Shown here: one piece after another, positions 33,601 through 39,314 of the stretch | How positions within the stretch are numbered: the stretch's first letter is position 1 | Layout: each line of letters starts with the position of its first letter | From: Silene noctiflora | Taxonomy: Eukaryota > Streptophyta > Magnoliopsida > Caryophyllales > Caryophyllaceae | Direction of reading: 5' to 3' | Assembly (NCBI GenBank): GCA_009801015.1 | Contig: VHZZ01000274.1 | Coordinates: 224,487-263,800 of the forward strand | DNA length: 39,314 bases | Program-made: the position numbers and the translations under genes | Notes under the pieces: model-generated | The model's input: the letters and a program-made list of their open reading frames with translations, nothing else | What the model was told of the DNA's origin: nothing | Databases searched by the model: none

Positions 33601-34981
33601 TTTTATCTTTATGTCTTGGTTATTTCTCTTCTTTCGTACAAGTCATATTCTTATTAGTGATGTTAATCTGATCAATGTTTTGAAGTAGTTTATTCTTCAT
33701 ACTACAATTCAAGTGATACTCGTGTCGTTAACTCTTTCTGTGGACAGGCAATCTTTTGCAGCCTAAATACCTTAAATCAAAAGCATCTTCCCCTTGCTAT
33801 CCTCCCTCCAAAGGTAGTTTTTTGCATTATTCATATGTGACTTGTACATTTCCGAGAACATTTGAAAATCCCTCTTCTGAACAACCAACGCTGCAGGTGA
33901 CTGGTGCTGATTCTTCACAGCAGAAGCCACTCTTCAGAAGGTATCCAACTAAAAGTAGTTTCTTTGGCCTAAGTTTGCATTGCTTATTTGCTTGAGAGGA
34001 ATTATTAAATTTATTGGAAGCGCAAAGTTTGAAGTAGTGTACTTCCTGGGTTAGTGCTTTCAAAACGGTTCATATGCCGTCTGTTGGATGACTAGTTGAC
34101 ATAGTTCCCTTTCTGGAATTTATCCATTGGATGTTCAGAGAAGCAATTTTAACTACACCTCAACCTGTTTCTCTTGTAGTGACTGTTATAATAATGGAAA
34201 CTGCGTAAAAATAAAGTAAAAACTTGGTGAAGTTACTGCTTGAAAGCTGATGAGAATATCTTAATATGCACCATTGTACTGTACAAGGTTGCTACAAATC
34301 CCATAATGCATCAAATTTTCAGCCTATGTAGAACAATTTAGCAGTCTGCGTTTGTATTTGTCACGAAAGTCGTATCTTTTTCCTTTGTCTTTAACTGTTC
34401 TGTATCTAATAAATACAGTGAACCTCAACCCACGACGATATTTAATCATGAAAAGTTTGGTCCAAAGACTGAATTGGGAGGCTGGAAAACTGTTAAACCA
34501 GACCGACCTACTCAATCAAATAGACAAGGAAACTCCTGCAGAAATATGAAACAAAGAAGGTTTTCCCCACTGGTATGTATCAGGTGTTAAATCTTCATCT
34601 TGTTACTCAGTTAAGACAAATATTTTGTTGAACAACTTATGATTATAGCTTGAACATATTCCAAAGCCTGAGTGAAAATGGTAAATTGCAGGCTAGACCG
34701 CAGAAAGTGGTTGTCAGTTTGGACGATGACTCAGATGACGACTTCTCTTTCATTGTAGTCGAAAAGGAATTAGGTATGTTTCTATTTTATTGCTTCAAAA
34801 TCTATTTTCATCCATTTACCCACATCCTTCTTCGCACTCAGTTAACTATAACTATACAGCTATACCACATACTCCGTATCTTGTAAATGCAGATAATTTT
34901 TTACTGGATGAAGAGGCTGAACAGATTCTCAAGAAAGCAAGAAGGAGAAAGAGGAAACAGACTTGTAAAAGAGTTTCTTAA
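30670..34981 (+). CDS. PRD3: PRD3/PAIR1: meiotic double-strand-break formation protein
   Basis: Eleven exons on the plus strand: 30670-30734, 30831-30978, 32429-32579, 32829-32963, 33220-33272, 33349-33543, 33748-33813, 33897-33940, 34419-34572, 34692-34773, 34893-34981 (stop included), giving 393 aa with all phases consistent. The N-terminus MKLKINKACDLNSISVLPP, a Gln/Ser-rich stretch with SQQSFSQG, RFSSQEKDNS, and SRSSANLTRRWSSS match what I recall of Arabidopsis PRD3 and rice PAIR1. A coiled-coil segment follows (LNDELEHKFATMETLVSRLG, residues about 124-200), then a basic C-terminus with a likely nuclear signal (KKARRRKRKQ). The family acts in the meiocyte nucleus and is needed for SPO11-dependent breaks and homologous pairing. 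The product is somewhat shorter than the roughly 450-490 aa I recall for the family. Intron 6 (33544-33747) starts with GC after CTGCAG, apparently a GC-AG intron. Exons 7-8 are the least certain. Confidence 0.92.
30979..32428 (+). other. Long intron 2 of PRD3
   Basis: This intron is 1,450 bases, far longer than the others in the gene, and carries a diverged direct duplication (31148-31352 and 31381-31613). No extra exon is evident: exons 2 and 3 join in phase into a sequence that reads on as the family does (FLTENQ then RFSSQEK). A 99-codon frame at 31978-32277 has no recognisable content. Confidence 0.7.
31148..31613 (+). repeat. Direct duplication of about 205-235 bp inside PRD3 intron 2
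   Basis: Copy 1 (31148-31352) and copy 2 (31381-31613) share in order 'TGTTTATTAGTTGAGTTGCG', 'CAGTTTGAGTAC', 'TGAAAGGCGG', 'GAAGTGCGTAAATTTGATTTT', 'TGTGTGTTTTGCGCTG' and 'GAATGAACCTGAAGATTTGAC' (each shown in part). Copy 2 has additional small insertions. It appears to be a local segmental duplication within the intron. Confidence 0.88.
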
Positions 34982-37900
34982 CTTAGATGACTGAAGGTAT
35001 GATTTATAACGAGTTAAGGCTCGTAATACTATACCGAACAAAGATTTTACTGTAATTAGAGGCAAACACTATTTCCGCAAATCACATGACCTTCATTACA
35101 TTCAATTTCACCTAGTCCATTAGTTATTGTTACCCCCCTTCCTTAACTGATCTACATTGCATTGATGCGGATAAATATTTTACCCTGTGGATGTCTCGTC
35201 TTATCAACTGTTTCTCCGTCCCTCCATATCCTTACTAGTTTGGCTACTGATGTCAATTACATTTCCATGACTTGCTCACAGACAGACGAAAAAACGAAGT
35301 ACTCCATAGGAAACCTTACAGTCTTCCCATAATAATTATCATATACTTCGTAGAAAACTGTTTTAAGTAGTTTGTTTTCATAGCGATTTGAGTCTGATTT
35401 CGGATCTCAGCACGCTCTTTCTACAGCAGAGCAGGAAGAGGCAACAAAGTATGGGGGACAAACAATGTGGTACGGAATAACTTTTCATGTGTGGTAGGAG
35501 GGGAGACATATGACATATCCTTCACTTCAGCTGGACAAAAGGTCCTACCCAATGAAGGTAAAGGATGGGTAAACCATTAAAGTATTTTTGTGAAGCGCGG
35601 AACTAAATTTATTTTAAACTTTAATGCATAAATAAATGTCTGAATTAATAGTAAAATGTCCATTTCACAATTATGCCACATCCACTATTATGTTTGAATA
35701 CTGATTCATATGTTCATTGTTTTTGTAATATTGACATCAAAATATTTTATGCCATCTTCGACTGAAATTATACCATTAATTAAATACATGCGAGAAATAT
35801 TTTATTTAAATGGTATGATTTCATTGAATGGATGAAATAATAGTTTCAGGAAAATTCTTGTTTTGAGGCAGTGACTCGTGATTTTGATCCACTTAGTTGC
35901 CGGAACTTTAACATTTTCTCACTTAATGACTTGAGATTTGTGCATTTTCCTGTGCCGGGGGCAAACGCCCTACTAGCTCCTCTAACTCCACCAATGTGCC
36001 GCATTATATAAGTATCTAGTGCATGTATTCTAATTGTTTAATTTTAAATTAAGATAATTGTTAACTCGTCATAAGGATCATCATTAGCTGATAATGATAT
36101 GTTATCGAGCCATAAAATTAGTCTTCTTGATGATGGTATCTCAATGACGATAATTCTTGTACGTTAAATTAGTAGTACACCGTAGTAGTCTCCTAGCTAG
36201 TGCGATGATATTTTTTTTGGTTAATGGTAGGAGTATGACAGCAAAATTGTCGTTTCTTATCACCATAAAAATTGACTATTCTTGTCCTATTACTCCTTAA
36301 GTGTTAAGTTAATTGTACTCAGATTATAAAATTCAAGATTTTCTTTTTTCCAAGTTATACATTACTTACTCCATATCTTGAATTTTTTTACGCAAATATT
36401 TTTATTTATTTAAAGACGGTCTTATACAAGAATTTGCGATTGATGTTGCTTTCACTCAGGTCGAACTCTATCTGATGTATACAATACGTTTATAAATTAA
36501 TAATCTGGTAATTTCTTTTTTCGACCATAATTTGAAAGTTTGATTAGTTTATGTCGACTAATCCGTATGTTTTATGCCTTTTTTTTAATTACTGTGGTGG
36601 AAAAGGGTGAGAAATCATGATTCATGTGGAATTCTCTATAGCATCCAATGCCCAAAAGATCACAGTGGACCTGGTTTGGTTTCATGGGGGTTGAATAGTT
36701 ATATTAAACAAAGGATAATAATTATGAGAAAATAATTATTATGAAAAACAATTTTTTAATTAAACAAAGTGTTTTCATGGTGAGTTCAATGTTATTAAAA
36801 CTTATGAGGTTAACAATTTTTCTTAGAATGCCTTATAATCGAGTATCAACCAGTAAAGTCATTTCTTGCGCTGAATTTTTGACGTTTTTAAATGAAATAT
36901 ATGAAGTTAACGTGGCATTCTCAATTCTACATTTTAAAACCAATTTGCAGAAGTTAGGGCTATTGGTTTATTTGTTAATATAACGAAGAAAAAATTACAT
37001 ATTTATAAAAAAAATTACCGAGTCTTTTAGTATATTGAGGATTTTGTGTTGGTCCAATTTTTGGCCAACGTGCTTTGACATTTGAAGGTTGGAAAGTAGA
37101 CAAATCACATTATAAGATAATACTCTAATATATATGAGTAATAAAAAAGATTAGGATTGAATTTAATTAATACAAAGTATTTTATTTAGCTAAACGAAGA
37201 CGGCCAATGTACCATACCCAGTCAGAGGTGATTGTCGATAAGATTCCAACATCCAAACATGCCAATATCTTATAATATATGATGGTGATCAACAAAAATG
37301 CTCAAAGATTTCTCCTAATTAATTTCAGCTTATTTCAATTCAGTTTAGCTCTATTCGTTTCAGTTCAGCTCCATTAAATTTAATTCAGTTCAATTCAACA
37401 TTTTCAGCCGAAAGGAACATGACCAAAGACGCGGAGACCGCGGGGGCGAAGCTAGGTTTAAATTCTACCTAACGCCAAAACATCAATTTTACCTATATTT
37501 CAAATCACATTAATTTTCTTTCAAAAAAAAAGTTAATGTGTATTATATTTTTCCCGAAAAACTCGCCCAGGTCGTCATGGCCTGGTCAGCCATTATCTCT
37601 GGCGAAGAGTAATCGTTTTCTATACTTAAAAACACGACATTTTTCTTTTACATACGTATTATATTTTCTTCTTTGTGGCATGCACTAAGTCTAAGTAAGT
37701 AAGTAGCTAGTAATAAGTAGTAGTAATACAATAAGAAATAGTATGTTATTAGACATCAAATCATGCATGCAACATGTTTGTATAAGACTATAACTAAATA
37801 ATCATCTCAATTATCCACCAAATTAGTGTTTGATCACCATCTCAAATATTCGAATTGTTAAATCAACTTAAACTTTTTAGTTATTACGCAAAGGCAAATG

Positions 37901-38098
37901 CGAACGATATGGACATGATAAGATTGAATTGAAATGTTTGCAAATTAATGGTCAAAAAGTTGTAAATGATTTGTCGCTTCCTTTAGAAGCAAATTAAATT
38001 GTTTGTTTAATAACATTGGTTAATGGTTTTCGGAAAACTTTGCTATAATCAATACAGAATCTTGTTGAATGTTGATTATACTTTGATTTAATGTTTTA
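34982..38098. other. AT-rich spacer downstream of PRD3
   Basis: The first few hundred bases will include the PRD3 3' UTR. Farther on there is a fold-back at about 35763-35823 (arms 'GAAATTATACCATT' and 'AATGGTATGATTTC'), a dispersed 'AGACGGTCTTATACAAGAA' word at about 36412 and a 'TTCAGTTCAG'-type run at 37321-37424. The 80-codon frame at 36741-36983 looks random. No gene seen. Confidence 0.6.
37321..37424. repeat. Degenerate 'TTCAGTTCAGCT' simple repeat
   Basis: Short variants of TTCA(A/G)TTCAG(C/T)T recur with mutations, ending in 'TTCAGCCGAAAGGAACATGACC'. It looks like an old short tandem array or the end of a small non-autonomous element. No coding value. Confidence 0.6.
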
Positions 38099-38278
38099 CT
38101 CCCTCCGTCCCGGTCATTTGTTATCATTTGGTTTTGGCACAAAGATCGAGAAAAGAAGAGGGAGCCAATTATAAGTTGACAAGTGAATTAAATTGAATGT
38201 GAAAAATCAAATTACTCATCAAATGCAATCCAGACACCCAAAATGGAAAAGGATAACAAATGACCGGGACGGAGGGAG
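38099..38278. mobile_element. Stowaway MITE (Tc1/mariner type), apparently complete
   Basis: The element is 180 bases with perfect 27-base terminal inverted repeats starting CTCCCTCCGTCCCGGTCATT. It is flanked by a TA target duplication (38097-38098 and 38279-38280), the signature of Stowaway elements moved by Tc1/mariner transposases. There is no coding capacity. The perfect ends suggest a fairly recent insertion. Confidence 0.95.
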
Positions 38279-39314
38279 TAAATGTTAGCTAATTTAGCTG
38301 GTCTAGTTATGAGGTTAGAGTGGTATGTACTTATAATTTGGGTCTGTTAACATTATTATATTCGTGCTTGTAATAGTCTCACAATCTTCTATATACTAAA
38401 AGATTAACAAAACTCCAATTTTTCCCGATTAAGTTTTCCCCCATAATTATTCAGCTTCTAATAGAGGTCCTCACTCTCCTTAATTAGCTCATTATTATCC
38501 TCTTTATATTTACATGCTATAAATAAATAAAATTTTCTTGATATATTTCTTTACTCAAAAAATTATCAGTTAATGTTTAATTATTTATGCCTTTATTGGA
38601 TGTAAATATGTAATCATATAATATCATTTTCTTTAAAAATAATGTTGACAAAATAGTATTCACAGAACACACAAATCTTATTCGGAGTAAAACTGTTGAA
38701 TTTTCTATTTTACAACTCATCATATGAGACACAATAATAGTATAGTTTCTCATTAAATTTCAAAATGAATTAAATTACTGTAAATTAATTGTTAGAAACT
38801 CTAATATCTTCCTCTAAAAAAGCCATGCATTTACACGAGAACTATACTAATGTTTTATTAATATGAATTCTTCTTGTTCGTATTCGAAATCAAATAATTA
38901 AATAAAGAGTGTACATGAAAGAAAAATAACGTGAAAAGTTTTACAATTACTCACATTTTTCGAATTCATTAGAATAATGTGATCTCAATTCCAAATACAC
39001 AAATATATCGATAATATTTAACAAGATTGTAAATCGTCTGAATAAAATGAAATGCAAATTATTATTTCAGACGGGTTGTTTTCCGTTTGAAATAAGACAG
39101 ACAAAATGTTGCCATTTTTTAATAAAATATAACCATTTAATGACAAAATGTTATAACTTGAGTTATCACTTTTTATCCGCAAATAGGATTATACATCAAG
39201 TTGTATATAAGCATTATATAACCAAGGTATAAGAATCCGAGCTTATATGTATTTTTTCTGAGCTAATGCAAAATTCATATTTTTAATGTGTAAATGGATG
39301 AGATCAGATACTTT
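38279..39314. other. AT-rich gene-free right edge
   Basis: The sequence is strongly AT-rich with scattered poly-A/T runs and one 'TTCGGAGTAAAAC' word. No open frame resembles a known protein, and no paired repeat ends were found. Confidence 0.55.

Noticed and set aside
34352-34549. 65-codon plus-strand frame in the last third of PRD3
   Set aside because: The frame set by the upstream exon phase is different and gives a clean exon 34419-34572; this one is a shadow.
36741-36983. 80-codon frame in the 3' spacer
   Set aside because: Hydrophobic AT-rich translation with no motif; expected by chance in sequence of this composition.
37430-37620. GC-richer patch ('GCGGAGACCGCGGGGGCGAAGC') as a possible retroelement remnant
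   Set aside because: Too short, with no primer-binding site, polypurine tract or coding similarity visible.
38388-38470. 'TCTTCTATATACTAAAAG' resembling a Helitron 5' end
   Set aside because: No matching 3' hairpin with a CTRR end could be located, so a Helitron cannot be supported.

Overview
This is nuclear DNA from a flowering plant. Genes are split by GT-AG introns, the spacers are AT-rich, and both gene families are plant-specific. The many 'ACTCCGTA/TACGGAGT' words and Stowaway-type 'CTCCCTCCGTCCC' ends resemble those common in Caryophyllales (beet, spinach, quinoa group); that placement is inferred, not proven. One 111-base assembly gap lies at 11695-11805.

The left three quarters (about 0.7-29.2 kb) is a tandem array of paralogous genes, all on the minus strand. 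Each encodes, or once encoded, a cytoplasmic protein with an N-terminal universal stress protein (USP)-like domain, a variable Ser-rich linker, a coiled coil, a receptor-like-cytoplasmic-kinase domain and a C-terminal U-box (E3 ubiquitin ligase) domain. This is the architecture of the Arabidopsis PUB32/33/50-54 class. From left to right the copies are: gene E (722-2980, its 3' part beyond the left edge), gene D (4314-9356, complete but with both catalytic aspartates of the kinase replaced), gene C (11454-16599, complete), gene B (18904-25466, complete, with a duplicated linker segment) and gene A (27413-29227, an open USP/coiled-coil gene lacking kinase and U-box). Exon boundaries were read base by base. 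Phases agree across paralogs, so the nine-exon model is well supported for B, C and D.

Two decayed fragments of an E-type 5' region sit between D and C (about 10.3-10.7 kb) and between C and B (about 17.3-17.95 kb). The intergenic sequence around them also matches between the two gaps. This suggests the array grew by unequal exchange of a unit holding one whole gene plus the 5' part of its neighbour.

To the right, on the plus strand and divergent from gene A, is an 11-exon single gene (30670-34981) recognised as PRD3/PAIR1, a coiled-coil protein required for meiotic DNA double-strand break formation. One of its introns appears to use a GC donor. The last 4.3 kb is AT-rich and gene-free, with a well-preserved 180-bp Stowaway MITE at 38099-38278 and other small repeats. 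I saw no tRNA, rRNA, CRISPR or convincing retroelement.
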